DNA from: Eubacteriales bacterium
GTDB taxonomy: Bacteria > Bacillota > Clostridia > Oscillospirales > Oscillospiraceae
Direction: 5' to 3'
DNA length: 59,663 nucleotides
Assembly (NCBI GenBank): GCA_030539285.1
Contig: JAUNSH010000011.1
Coordinates: 1 to 59,663, forward strand
In this document: in pieces, positions 39,511 to 48,532 of the stretch
Position numbering within the stretch: the stretch's first letter is position 1
How the letters are laid out: every line of letters begins with the position of its first letter
Program-made: the position numbers and the translations under genes
Notes under the pieces: model-generated
Seen by the model: only the letters and a program-made list of their open reading frames with translations
What the model was told of the DNA's origin: nothing
Database searches by the model: none

Positions 39511-40263
39511 TCAGGCGATCACGTATGTGATCAGGCCAAGGAGCAAAAGATGGGCAGGGTATAGGATATAAAACAGATACTTGCCCGGATAGTTTCCCAG
39601 CTGATGATCATACCGCTTCAGAACGAAATTGGACACCGGGCCGGTGACGTATATCAGGCTGATGATGCCGCCGATCCACAGCTTGGCCTGATTGTCCTTC
39701 AGCAGATAGTACACCGCGATGAGCAAAATCATGCAGACCCCGAACTGGGTCTTCATCAGCATACTCCACAGCACCGCTGCAAAGACGATCAGAAGTTTCA
39801 TGCCCTTCCCAGCGTCGAACAGTTTTAGCCCATAGAGCATGACCAGCCCGATGGTCAGGGTAAAGAGCAGATTCTGGCCCGTCCAGTCGAATACCCTGCC
39901 GGACATGGCAAGGTCGAAGGGAATTTCGCTGATCAGCGCGAAGGCCGCCATGCGAAGCAGGTAGTTTTTGCAGCTGCGGGTGTGCAGGAAGCCCTCCACC
40001 ATAAGGAAGGCGAACACCGGAATGGCCAGTCCCCCCAGCAGCTGGAATACCGCCGCCCAGGAGGACAGCACCATCCGCTCCGGGTCTGCCAGCATCAACT
40101 CCCGCAGTTCCAAACTGGTATATTGATTCACATGGAGCAGCCCGTTCTGGATCACCGACATACTGATGGAATAGAACAGCATGGTGGCGCAGCCGTACCA
40201 TTTGAGTGTGGCGGCGTTTACCTCAATATGGGGAAGCTTTCTTCTGTCCCGCAGATCACTCAT
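39511..40263 (-). CDS. TraX-family membrane protein (acyltransferase-like)
   Basis: A 250-aa protein with about seven membrane helices. TraX-type features are RMAAFALISEIPFDLAM and YPAHLLLLGLITY at the C-terminus. The prototype acetylates F pilin; chromosomal homologues are uncharacterised. The start overlaps the GH53 stop region by 4 bases (ATGA), so it is translated with the galactan operon. Why a TraX protein belongs there is unclear; acetyl-group handling on glycans is one guess. Confidence 0.85.
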   Translation of the reverse strand: MSDLRDRRKLPHIEVNAATLKWYGCATMLFYSISMSVIQNGLLHVNQYTSLELRELMLADPERMVLSSWAAVFQLLGGLAIPVFAFLMVEGFLHTRSCKNYLLRMAAFALISEIPFDLAMSGRVFDWTGQNLLFTLTIGLVMLYGLKLFDAGKGMKLLIVFAAVLWSMLMKTQFGVCMILLIAVYYLLKDNQAKLWIGGIISLIYVTGPVSNFVLKRYDHQLGNYPGKYLFYILYPAHLLLLGLITYVIA

Positions 40264-41381
40264 AGCGTTCCTCCCGGAAAGTCGCGGATGGTCTTCAGGG
40301 CGGACAGGGCATTGCCGTCGTAGTCAAACAGCGCCTGATTGGCCCACTCGTTGCCGCCGGGGCCTTTTTCGCCGGTATAGGCCAGCGCCGCGTCGTTGGC
40401 CCAGCCGCAGCCGGGTACGGGGATCCAGGCCGGCTCCCAGTAGACAAAGCCCTTGCCCTTACCGCCGGGAACGCCCCGGATGGTTTCCATAATATCCCGC
40501 ATAAAGACGCTCTGCCCCTCAGGGCTCATGTCGTAGGGCACCTTTTCCGTCAGTGCGGGTTTTGTGGCCATGCCCTTGCGCATGGATGGCTCCAGCTGTT
40601 CATATTGGGCGTAGTCTTCCAGCGTAAAGCCCGTGGAGACCTCGGCGATGATCAGGTCCTTGCCATATCGGCAGGCCAGATCGTGCATATTATTTTTTAA
40701 ATCGTCCATGCTCCCGTGCCAGAAGGGATAGTAGCTCAGGCCAATATAGTCAAAGTCCATGCCACCATGTGCAAAGTAGCTGTCAAACCAGCTGCGGTAT
40801 AATTCGTTGTTGCCGCCGTTGTCCAGATGGATCATGGTCTTTGCACCGGGGACTGCGTTGTGGACTGCCCGGATGCCCGCGTTCAGAAACAGGGTGATAT
40901 TCTCAAAATTGGGCACTCTTCCATGGGGCCACAGCAGTCCATTGGTCAGCTCGTTGCCCACCGCCACGATGGACGGCAGCACCCCTTCGGCGGAAAGCCT
41001 GTTGAGCGTGGAAACCGTGAAATCATAAACCGCCCGGGCCAGATCCTCCGGCTGCAAACCCTTCCACGCCTTGGGAATGGTCTGCTTGCCGGGGTCCGCC
41101 CAGAAATCGCTGTAGTGGAGATCCAACATCCAGTCGATGCCGGCAGAGCGCAGGCGCTTTGCCATGGCGATGGTCCGGGGCAGATCGTTGGTGCCCGCGC
41201 CGTAGGGAACGCCATCTTCACTGTAGGGATCGTTCCACAGCCGCAGGCGGACCAGATTCATCCCGTAGTTTTTCAGGATCTCCACCGCGTCCATTTGCTG
41301 CCCAGCGTCATAGAATTTGCCGCCGCACGCTTCCACTTCCATCAGGGTGGACAAGTCCATGCCCTTGATCAATTGCTCCAT
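40260..41381 (-). CDS. ganB: GH53 endo-beta-1,4-galactanase, apparently intracellular
   Basis: A 373-aa glycoside hydrolase family 53 enzyme that cuts beta-1,4-galactan. GMDLSTL at the N-terminus, MNLVRLRLWNDPY, IVAVGNELTNGLLWP (acid/base Glu) and LIIAEVSTGFT (nucleophile Glu) are present, and FVYWEPAWIPVPGCGWA closes the barrel. No signal peptide or anchor is visible (it starts MEQLIKG), whereas characterised GanB proteins are secreted. It may act on imported galacto-oligosaccharides. It sits 14 bases behind the small zinc-ribbon gene. Confidence 0.9.
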   Translation of the reverse strand: MEQLIKGMDLSTLMEVEACGGKFYDAGQQMDAVEILKNYGMNLVRLRLWNDPYSEDGVPYGAGTNDLPRTIAMAKRLRSAGIDWMLDLHYSDFWADPGKQTIPKAWKGLQPEDLARAVYDFTVSTLNRLSAEGVLPSIVAVGNELTNGLLWPHGRVPNFENITLFLNAGIRAVHNAVPGAKTMIHLDNGGNNELYRSWFDSYFAHGGMDFDYIGLSYYPFWHGSMDDLKNNMHDLACRYGKDLIIAEVSTGFTLEDYAQYEQLEPSMRKGMATKPALTEKVPYDMSPEGQSVFMRDIMETIRGVPGGKGKGFVYWEPAWIPVPGCGWANDAALAYTGEKGPGGNEWANQALFDYDGNALSALKTIRDFPGGTL

Positions 41382-41395
41382 AGCGTACCTCTGGA

Positions 41396-41620
41396 TTATT
41401 CGGAGAAATCCTCAAAATCGTGAAAGCGCTTCATCATGTCCTTATAGCGGACACGTACCATCTCGTTCATTTTCAGCACCTGTTCCTCAGAGCCAACGAA
41501 CTGGCAGCGCATACAATAGAATTCTTCCTTCTCGGCGTCGTAAAACATATCGATGTCCAGATCCCGCATGAAGCAGGAGGGGCAGCGGTAGTTCAGTCTG
41601 CCTTTTGCAGCTTGAGCCAT
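41396..41620 (-). CDS. Small zinc-ribbon protein in the galactan operon (74 aa)
   Basis: A 74-residue protein with CPSC (near residue 13) and CMRC (near residue 36), a two-knuckle zinc site, followed by a charged helix. Its first 28 bases overlap the end of the 608-aa gene in another frame, so the two are translationally coupled. No family name is known to me. The conserved Cys pairs argue that it is real. Confidence 0.75.
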   Translation of the reverse strand: MAQAAKGRLNYRCPSCFMRDLDIDMFYDAEKEEFYCMRCQFVGSEEQVLKMNEMVRVRYKDMMKRFHDFEDFSE

Positions 41621-43419
41621 GTGGTGAAGACCTCCTTTTCCTTGATGGTGCCGGTGTAGCCCAGGGTGAACATGGGGCTGAAAGCGTAGCCCTCCTTGAT
41701 GTAGCCGCTGCTGTCCCGGCCCTGGCAGGTCATGGATACCCGTGTCTCAATGGGCGGCAGCTTGCACCAGACCTCTCCCGCATTTTTCGCGGAAAGCTCA
41801 CGGCACTTATATTCATAGGCGATCGTCTCGCCGTCCACGCCCAGAGTCAGGCTGGTCATGTCCTCAGAGTACTCGGTGGTGCCGTAGCAGCCCACCATGT
41901 ATTCGTTGATGGTCACATTCGCGTTGGGGTCGGACATTTCCAGAATGTTCCTGTCAATGCGGATGCTGCTGTCCCCCTCGGCAAAGGTGATGACGGTCTG
42001 AATTTTTACCGTCAGGTCGGAGAACACGATCTCCACGGGGTCCAGGGTCAGGATGCGGTTCTTGCCCTCCTGAGAGAAGTGGGCCTTGGTGCGGCACAGG
42101 CACAGATCCACTTCCTCACCACCCCGGCAGACCTTGGCGCTGCGGATGGTGCCCTCGCCGGCGTAGTGGGTGAAGTAGCCCGCCCGGTACTTTTCCTGCA
42201 TCAGGAAGGGATAGCTGGCATCCTGCACATGGGGGGTGCCGATGCCCACAGGCCATTCCAGTTTAGCAACGTAAGGCCGCAGGTCGAAGATCGCGCCGCC
42301 CTGATCCATGTTGACACCTGCCCGCATGAAGGGGTCGCAGTACCAGAACAGCTGCTTATTGCTGCCGTAGAGGATGTCCCGCCACAGGGCGCACTCCGGC
42401 TCGGTGTAGGTCTTCTTCTGCCGGTAGAAGTCGGCAAACTCAGACATGGTCATATCGATGAGCTTGCCCTCTTTTTTCAGCTGGCCGTAGTAGGCGCAGC
42501 CGTCCCGGTAGGACTTTTTCAGCAGCTCGTAGGGAGCTTCCCAGCGTCCCATCTTGTTCATCCAGCCGGGGCCGACGAACATCATGTTGTAGGCGTAGCC
42601 GTTGTTGAACTTAGCCAGGCTGCGGTACTGGTCGATGAGGTTATACAGGTAGGGGTACTCCCAGGTCTGGGTGTCGTAGATCATGCCCCGGAGCACGTTC
42701 TGGGGATGGGTGCCGAAGTTGGAGCCGTTGCCGTCATAGCAGGCCAGCAGATCCCGGGACAGGTGGGGGATGGCAACGATGCCGGAATCCTCCTCCTCAT
42801 TGGCAGCGGGGGCGTGGGTATTGGCCTTGGAGGGGATCCAGGGGGCCCAGGGGCCGCCGTCCATGAAGGTATACCAGGAATTGTTGCAGGTGTGGTAGGC
42901 CTTGGGGCCTTCCTCCCAGCAGGTGGCCACGGCGCACTTGACGGACGGATACTCGGCCTTGATGAAGTTAATGAGGTCAGCGTCCATATAGTAGGAGCCG
43001 GTGGACTCGGGATAGAAGCCGAAGCGCTCATAGAATTTTCCGAACACATCCCGGACGATGGCCTTCTTGTCCTCCATGGAGAACATCCAGATGCAGAAAT
43101 CCTTGGTCTTGTACTTTTCCCGGAACTGCTCGCAGGGCAGGCCCAGCAGGCTCAGGGCGATCTCGTCACCGTAGACGGCGTGGTGTTCCTTGGCAAGCGC
43201 CACGGCCTCGTCGTTGAACAGGCTGGCGTAGGTCATCTGGATGGTGGTTTTCAGGCCGTTTTCGTGGGCGCACTGCTGCTGAAGCTTGAAAATATCCAGA
43301 CTTTCCGTCAGCAGCGCCTTGCGGCCGATGTCCTCCGCTTTGCCCTGGCCGGTGACCTTTTCCGCGTACTCCGGCACCATCTCCGGGCGGTGGATAATAT
43401 TGACAACAAATTGATCCAT
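41593..43419 (-). CDS. Uncharacterised 608-aa protein of the galactan operon, candidate carbohydrate-active enzyme
   Basis: A long cytosolic protein without a signal peptide. The N-terminal half looks like a polysaccharide-deacetylase or GH57-like barrel: MDQFVVNIIHRPEM at the start, FGFYPESTGSYYMDADLINF and CAVATCWEEGPKAYH, then aromatic-rich WYTFMDGGPWAPW. The C-terminal 200 residues are beta-rich. I could not assign it to a family. It stands between the GanQ permease (38 bases) and the overlapping zinc-ribbon gene, so it should process the imported glycan. A new hydrolase, phosphorylase accessory or deacetylase is possible. Confidence 0.65.
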   Translation of the reverse strand: MDQFVVNIIHRPEMVPEYAEKVTGQGKAEDIGRKALLTESLDIFKLQQQCAHENGLKTTIQMTYASLFNDEAVALAKEHHAVYGDEIALSLLGLPCEQFREKYKTKDFCIWMFSMEDKKAIVRDVFGKFYERFGFYPESTGSYYMDADLINFIKAEYPSVKCAVATCWEEGPKAYHTCNNSWYTFMDGGPWAPWIPSKANTHAPAANEEEDSGIVAIPHLSRDLLACYDGNGSNFGTHPQNVLRGMIYDTQTWEYPYLYNLIDQYRSLAKFNNGYAYNMMFVGPGWMNKMGRWEAPYELLKKSYRDGCAYYGQLKKEGKLIDMTMSEFADFYRQKKTYTEPECALWRDILYGSNKQLFWYCDPFMRAGVNMDQGGAIFDLRPYVAKLEWPVGIGTPHVQDASYPFLMQEKYRAGYFTHYAGEGTIRSAKVCRGGEEVDLCLCRTKAHFSQEGKNRILTLDPVEIVFSDLTVKIQTVITFAEGDSSIRIDRNILEMSDPNANVTINEYMVGCYGTTEYSEDMTSLTLGVDGETIAYEYKCRELSAKNAGEVWCKLPPIETRVSMTCQGRDSSGYIKEGYAFSPMFTLGYTGTIKEKEVFTTWLKLQKAD

Positions 43420-43457
43420 ATGTAGTAAAACCTTTCGATAAGGAATGGTAATCAGGG

Positions 43458-44360
43458 TCAGCCCTTCACAGCGCCGTTGGTGACGCCTTCCACATAGAAC
43501 TTCTGCATGATGAAGAACAGAATGGAAATGGGGATGGACACCAATACGCCGCCGCAGCAGAACTGGGTGAAGTAGGTATTGATCAGACTCTTATCCAGCA
43601 TCCGGTACAGGCCCACTGCCACGGTGTAGTTGGCGGAAATACCGGCGTTCAGGATCATTTTCGCGTAGACGAAATCCATCCAGGGCACCAGGAAGCTGCT
43701 GATAACGGTGTAGACGATGATGGGCTTGGAGGTGGGCAGTACGATTTTAAAGAAGATCATGGCCTCGTTGCAGCCGTCCAGCCGGGCGGCCTCGCAGAGA
43801 GAGCGGGGCACCGTGTCAAAGAAGCCCTTGGCGATCAGATATCCCAGGCCTGAGGAAGCGGAGTAGACCAGGATCAGGCCGATGTGGCTGTTGGTCAGGC
43901 CGAAGGTCTTCAGGGTGAAGTACACCGCGATCATGGACAGCATACCGGGGAACAGATTCAGCAGCACACCGAAGTTCATCAGACCCTTCCGGGACTTAAA
44001 GCGCATGACGGACATGGCGTAGGCCACCATCAGCACGAACAGGGTGGAGATGACGCAGGTCCAGCAGGCGATCTTGAAGGTGTTCATGAACCAGGCAGGA
44101 AACTGGTTGACGGTATCGGGAGTCAGCAGCTTCACATAATGGATGGCGCTCCACTGTCTGGGGAAGAAGGTGGAGGTGTTCATGCCGGAATAGGCGCTGA
44201 AGGAGGTGAGGACCAGCCACACGATGGGGATCAGCCAGATGACACACAGCAGACAGATCAGGGCGTTATGGAAAAAGATCCTGAGATTTTTCTTTTTTCT
44301 GCCGGCAAGAATGGCCTTTTCATTCAGATCCATGTTCATTTCCGTATTCCGATTTGTCAT
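43458..44360 (-). CDS. ganQ: Sugar ABC transporter permease, MalG/GanQ type
   Basis: A 300-aa permease with six membrane helices and the EAA loop EAARLDGCNEAMIFFKIVLP. It pairs with the GanP-type subunit, whose stop it overlaps by 4 bases. The C-terminus (FYVEGVTNGAVKG) is typical of MalG-like maltodextrin or galactan importers. No ATPase gene is in the locus; such importers usually share an MsmX-like ATPase coded elsewhere. Confidence 0.92.
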   Translation of the reverse strand: MTNRNTEMNMDLNEKAILAGRKKKNLRIFFHNALICLLCVIWLIPIVWLVLTSFSAYSGMNTSTFFPRQWSAIHYVKLLTPDTVNQFPAWFMNTFKIACWTCVISTLFVLMVAYAMSVMRFKSRKGLMNFGVLLNLFPGMLSMIAVYFTLKTFGLTNSHIGLILVYSASSGLGYLIAKGFFDTVPRSLCEAARLDGCNEAMIFFKIVLPTSKPIIVYTVISSFLVPWMDFVYAKMILNAGISANYTVAVGLYRMLDKSLINTYFTQFCCGGVLVSIPISILFFIMQKFYVEGVTNGAVKG

Positions 44361-45820
44361 TGATAAGTCCCCTCCTTATCTCCGCTGATCATGAAGTTGA
44401 AGCCGATCAGAGTAAAGACCGCGCAGACGATGAAGACCATGATACCGATGACGGATGCCATTTTATAGTTGTAGTAATCCTGGGTCAGGGTAAACAGCCA
44501 GGTGACCAGCAGATCCACTTCCTTGGCCTGAGAGTTTGCCATCAGCTGATTGGTGGTCACGAACACGTCCTGCGTCAGCAGGTAGATGACGTTGAAGTTA
44601 TTGAAGTTCTTCACAAAATCCGTCACCAGAGCCGGGCCGGTGACCTGGAGCATATAGGGCATGGTGATGGACTTGAAGATCTGGAAGGGGCTGGCACCGT
44701 CGATCCGGGCGCTTTCCAGCTGATCGGTGGGCAGGTTCATCAGGACGCCCGTGGCAATGAGCATCTGATAGGGGATGCCCACCCAGATGTTGATGAGAAT
44801 GATCATCACATGGGCCCAGATGGGAGCCGACAGGAAGGGAATGTAGCTGGTGGAGATCAGGCCGATGCTCCGCAGGAAGCCTGTCAGGCCGATCTTCGCG
44901 CAGATCGTATTCATAATGCCGGTGTTGGCAAAGAAATTGCGCATCAGAAGCAGAGATACGAACTGGGGTACCGCAATGGTGACCACCAGCATGGTGCGCC
45001 AGATCTTGGTGCCCCGGGTCAGCTTGCTGTTGAGCAGCAGGGACATGAGGATGCCGCCAAAGTAGGTGGTCAGGGTGGCGAAGAAGGACCAGACAATGGT
45101 CCAGCCCAGCACCCGCACAAAGGCATAGCCAAAGGTGGAGGTGATATTGCCGCCGAACAGGGCCACAAAGTTGCTCAGGCCCACCCAGGTAAACAGGTTG
45201 GTAGGCGGCATATGCTGCTGGTCATAGTTGGTGAAGGCTACCAGGATCAACAGCAGCATGGGGATCAGGGTAAAGACGATGATGCCCAGCGCGGGCAGGG
45301 TCAGCAGGGTGATGTGGAACTTCCGGTCGAAGTATTCCTTCACATCCTCAATAAAAGTATTGATGTGTTTCCCGCACTGAGCCTGCTTCTGCAGCTCGTA
45401 AGCATTTACCACATTGCGCAGGCACACCACTGCCGCCGCGAACCAGACCACAAAGCTGAACAGGGAGAACAGCAGGATCATGAAGGAGTTGTCATAATCG
45501 TTCCATTCCGACTGCATGGTCTGGATATTGAAGACCTGCTCGGCCTGCACGGTGCCCAGGGTGCCGAACTTCGGCACATAGGCCATGGCGAAATTGAGCG
45601 TAAAGGCAATGACCGCGATCTCCAGCAGCGTCATCAAGACAGCTTTGACATACTGCTTTCTGCGGAAATAACCGGCGCCCCAGAGAATCAGCGACAGCTT
45701 GACAAAGAGATCACCCTTTGCCATGGCTGTGCCGAATTCCGCAAAGAACCGGCCGATGACCGCTAAGAAGCCGGATATGGCGCTGCCGAGCCTGCTTAGT
45801 CCGCTGATCTTAGCTTCCAT
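44357..45820 (-). CDS. ganP: Sugar ABC transporter permease, MalF/GanP type
   Basis: A 487-aa permease. An N-terminal extension of about 170 residues with three helices precedes the six-helix core, as in GanP- and MalF-like proteins. The EAA loop is ESARIDGASPFQIFKSITMP. It takes up beta-galacto-oligosaccharides if the locus reading is right. A hairpin (45861-45890) separates it from the binding-protein gene. Confidence 0.9.
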   Translation of the reverse strand: MEAKISGLSRLGSAISGFLAVIGRFFAEFGTAMAKGDLFVKLSLILWGAGYFRRKQYVKAVLMTLLEIAVIAFTLNFAMAYVPKFGTLGTVQAEQVFNIQTMQSEWNDYDNSFMILLFSLFSFVVWFAAAVVCLRNVVNAYELQKQAQCGKHINTFIEDVKEYFDRKFHITLLTLPALGIIVFTLIPMLLLILVAFTNYDQQHMPPTNLFTWVGLSNFVALFGGNITSTFGYAFVRVLGWTIVWSFFATLTTYFGGILMSLLLNSKLTRGTKIWRTMLVVTIAVPQFVSLLLMRNFFANTGIMNTICAKIGLTGFLRSIGLISTSYIPFLSAPIWAHVMIILINIWVGIPYQMLIATGVLMNLPTDQLESARIDGASPFQIFKSITMPYMLQVTGPALVTDFVKNFNNFNVIYLLTQDVFVTTNQLMANSQAKEVDLLVTWLFTLTQDYYNYKMASVIGIMVFIVCAVFTLIGFNFMISGDKEGTYQ

Positions 45821-45860
45821 AGAGAGCTTCCTTTCTCATTATTATCGGCTTACTTTTGAA

Positions 45861-45890
45861 CTGCCCCATATGCTTTCACATATGGGGCAG
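45861..45890 (-). terminator. Intercistronic hairpin between ganS and ganP
   Basis: CTGCCCCATATG and CATATGGGGCAG pair perfectly around CTTTCA. On the minus strand it is followed by TTCAAAAG, not a full T-run. Such hairpins after a binding-protein gene usually reduce, but do not stop, permease expression. Confidence 0.65.
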
Positions 45891-45917
45891 CATTTCATGG
45901 ATTATTGTTTTATGGGA

Positions 45918-47237
45918 TCATTCCACGGGAGCGGTGACGCCTTCCACCAGGGTGTCCAGAGCGGCCTGGATCGCCGCGTCATCGGCGGAAGCCAGCTCGC
46001 CGTTCGCGATCATCTGGCCAAAGGTGGCAGTGGGATCCCAGAACTTACCGCCCACGTTCTGTACGGAGCCGTAAACATCCTGAGCGGCGGAAGCGGCAAT
46101 GGCGACGTTGGAGGTGACGGCATCGTTTTCAGCGGCCTTCAGGTTGGTGGGGGCCAGCTGGCGGGCCTCAAAGCGGGAAGCCTGAGATTCCTCGTTGGTC
46201 AGGAACTCAGCCAGCAGCACGGCCCAGCCGGAGTTCTTGGAGTAGGCGTTGACACCCATGAGCTTGAAGCCGGAGTAGCAGGACATCTGGACCTGCTGGT
46301 CGGCACAGGTGAAGGTAGGCAGCTTGGTGGCGGCGTAGCCCTCACCGAAAGCGGTCTCGGCAGCGCCAGCGTCCCAGGTGCCGGAAACCACGGCGCAGAC
46401 AGCGCCGGAGGCGATCTGATTGGAGATGTCGCCGTCAGCGATGGCCAGGAAGCCGGGATGGGCGGCAATGGCGCTCATGCCCTTGACCACGTCGATACCG
46501 GTAAAGCCGTCGGGAGAGGTGCCGTTCCAGTCCATAACGGTGGTACCGTCAGCGTTCATATCCGTGACGAAGCCGGCGCCCAGGAAGAAGGAGGCGTTGT
46601 ACCAGCCGGAGGCGAAGGTCATGCCGACCTTGGAGCCGGCGGCCTCAGCGGCGGCCAGCAGGCCGTCCCAGGACTGGGCCTGTTCCGCGGTGACCTTGGT
46701 GGAATCGTAGTACAGGAAGTAGTTGTTGCCGCCGCCCATGGGGAAGGCGTACAGCGTGCCGTCCTTGGAAGCCGCGGCTACAGCGCCCTCGCCGTTGGCG
46801 GCCTTCACATCATCGATGGTCTTATCCGCGTAAGCGGGCAGGACCTGAGCAATGTCGCCGTCCAGAGCCAGCAGCGCGCCGGCGGCGATCAGGTCATTGA
46901 GCTGGTCGTTGGCGAAGGCAAAGACATCGGCGGCAGCCTCCACGTCGGTCAGGACGGTGTCCTTGGCGGTGGACTCGGATTCCACGCCGATCTGGATATC
47001 AAAGGTCTGGTCAGGATACTGGGCCTCGAACCTTCCGACCAGTTCGGCCAGCAGCGCCTGATCCTCTTCCGCGCCCCACAGGGTCAGAGCGATAGGCTCC
47101 GCCGCGGCGGGAGCGGCAGCAGGGGCAGTGGTTTCAGCGGCAGGGGCCTGGGTCGCGGCAGTCGTACCGCTTCCGCCGCAGGCGGCGAGAGACAGCACCA
47201 TGACCGCGGCAAGCAGCAGGGCGATCAGCTTTTTCAT
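45918..47237 (-). CDS. ganS: Extracellular sugar-binding lipoprotein of the ABC importer
   Basis: A 439-aa family-1 solute-binding protein. Lipobox LSLAAC places Cys near residue 20, followed by an Ala/Thr/Pro linker and then the binding domain (IALTLWGAEEDQALLAELV). It starts at ATG 47237 behind GAGGAGG; the upstream in-frame ATG at 47279 lies in the operator. First gene of the ganSPQ-like operon, directly under a LacI-type operator. Confidence 0.92.
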   Translation of the reverse strand: MKKLIALLLAAVMVLSLAACGGSGTTAATQAPAAETTAPAAAPAAAEPIALTLWGAEEDQALLAELVGRFEAQYPDQTFDIQIGVESESTAKDTVLTDVEAAADVFAFANDQLNDLIAAGALLALDGDIAQVLPAYADKTIDDVKAANGEGAVAAASKDGTLYAFPMGGGNNYFLYYDSTKVTAEQAQSWDGLLAAAEAAGSKVGMTFASGWYNASFFLGAGFVTDMNADGTTVMDWNGTSPDGFTGIDVVKGMSAIAAHPGFLAIADGDISNQIASGAVCAVVSGTWDAGAAETAFGEGYAATKLPTFTCADQQVQMSCYSGFKLMGVNAYSKNSGWAVLLAEFLTNEESQASRFEARQLAPTNLKAAENDAVTSNVAIAASAAQDVYGSVQNVGGKFWDPTATFGQMIANGELASADDAAIQAALDTLVEGVTAPVE

Positions 47238-47264
47238 ATGATTTCCTCCTCGAATTGTTTCATT

Positions 47265-47288
47265 GCAGCCGGTTGGCAACCGGTTGCC
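47265..47288. promoter_or_regulatory. LacI-type operator(s) of the galactan operon
   Basis: GGCAACCGGTTGCC (47275-47288) is a perfect palindrome with the CG centre of LacI-family sites, and GCAGCCGGTTGG (47265-47276) is an overlapping, degenerate copy. They lie between the -10 box and the ganS start, where a repressor blocks elongation or initiation. The LacI gene at 47461 is the obvious partner. Confidence 0.82.
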
Positions 47289-47298
47289 TTATGATTTC

Positions 47299-47327
47299 AG
47301 TATATACCTGAGAACTTTATCTGTCAA
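47299..47327 (-). promoter_or_regulatory. Main promoter of the galactan operon
   Basis: On the minus strand, TTGACA (47322-47327), 17 bp, TATACT (47299-47304). The operator begins about 10 bases past the -10. Confidence 0.87.
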
Positions 47328-47426
47328 TTCGGGATTAGTCACAAGATTGCGGTTCATGTTTTATTCACAATCCACAAAGTATTTTTATCACACGTTATTC
47401 TGGCGGCAGCCGCTTTCCTGCCGGGT

Positions 47427-47457
47427 AAAAAAGCGAGGCTGCAAGCTTGCAGCCCCG
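47427..47457 (-). terminator. Terminator of the LacI gene
   Basis: CGAGGCTGCAA and TTGCAGCCCCG pair with one mismatch. On the minus strand the stem is followed by CTTTTTTAC. It separates the regulator from the ganS promoter. Confidence 0.8.
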
Positions 47458-47460
47458 ATG

Positions 47461-48468
47461 CTATTTTGTGGATCCCCGCAGAAGGATCTGGTAGCCGGGG
47501 ACACAGAAGTTCTCCTCCGACTTGCCATCAAGCCTGTCGATCAGCTTTTGGCAGGCGTTCCGGCCCAGCTCCACCGCGTCAAAGTGCAGACTGGTCACCG
47601 GCGGGATATTGTGTTCCAAAAGGATGCTGTCGTAAAAGCTGGCCACCTTTACTTCCTGGGGCACGCGGATCCCGTTGGTCCGCAGGTGCACCATTACCAG
47701 ATTGCAGATGTAGTCGTCCATACAGACAACGCAGTTTATATTCCGCTCCCGGGCAATGTCAAGCGCTTCCCCGATCTGGTTTTCCCTGACGGCGTTGAGA
47801 ACGACCATTTGCTCATCCCGGTTTAGCCCGGCCTGGTCACAGGCTTCCTGAAAGCCATGCAGACGGCTGTGGGTGACACAGTTGTTTTCGTCCCCTCCAA
47901 GCAGCGCCATTTTCCGCGCTCCCTGCCGGATCAGCAGGGCAGTCAGTTCCCGGCAGGCCCCGTGATTGTCGTTATCGACCCGAAGCACAGTTTTGTCGGA
48001 GCTTGGGCCGATGAGCACAAAGGGCACCTGTTTTTTCTTCAGAAAACCTACAATGGGGGACTTGGTAAGTGAACGCATGGCAATGACGCCGTCGATCTTG
48101 CGGTTATCAATGAGCCGGGCGATATTTTGGGTGGTGCGTTCGTTGTCCATCGCCATCAGAACATCGTAATGATTGGCGGACGCCACCTTGCACACGCCGT
48201 TCAGACAGTCCCGGAAGAACGCGTTGTCGAAGACGCCGGCCTGATCCGGCATCATCAGCCCGATGTTGTAGGTCCGGTTTCTGGCAAGACTTTGCGCCAC
48301 CGCGTTGGGCTTATAGCCGCACTGGTCAATGAATTCCAGAATGCGGCTCCGGGTCTCCGCGCTCAGATTCCCCTTGCCGGAGATCGCCTTGGATACCGTG
48401 GCTTTGTTTACCCCCAATTCCTTGGCAATGTCGCTCAACGTATACATTTTTTTCCCGCTGCTTTCCAC
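47461..48468 (-). CDS. LacI-family transcriptional repressor (GanR/GalR-like)
   Basis: A 335-aa regulator. The N-terminal HTH is MYTLSDIAKELGVNKATVSK (recognition helix in VNKATVSKAISG), followed by the hinge NAVAQSLARNRTYNIG and a periplasmic-binding-like sensor domain. I annotate from GTG 48468, which has TGGAG 8 bases upstream. ATG 48447 (MYTLSD) is an alternative with a weaker site. It should bind 47265-47288 and be released by a galactan breakdown product. Confidence 0.9.
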   Translation of the reverse strand: MESSGKKMYTLSDIAKELGVNKATVSKAISGKGNLSAETRSRILEFIDQCGYKPNAVAQSLARNRTYNIGLMMPDQAGVFDNAFFRDCLNGVCKVASANHYDVLMAMDNERTTQNIARLIDNRKIDGVIAMRSLTKSPIVGFLKKKQVPFVLIGPSSDKTVLRVDNDNHGACRELTALLIRQGARKMALLGGDENNCVTHSRLHGFQEACDQAGLNRDEQMVVLNAVRENQIGEALDIARERNINCVVCMDDYICNLVMVHLRTNGIRVPQEVKVASFYDSILLEHNIPPVTSLHFDAVELGRNACQKLIDRLDGKSEENFCVPGYQILLRGSTK

Positions 48469-48532
48469 AGAATCGACTCCATTTGCTCAATCATTGTCAC
48501 ACCGTAAGGCGGATATCTATGCTTCATTTAGT

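Noticed and set aside
41605-43425. 606-codon plus-strand ORF opposite the 608-aa galactan gene
   Set aside because: Antisense shadow with Gly/Val/Leu-biased composition. The minus-strand frame fits the operon and has normal protein character.
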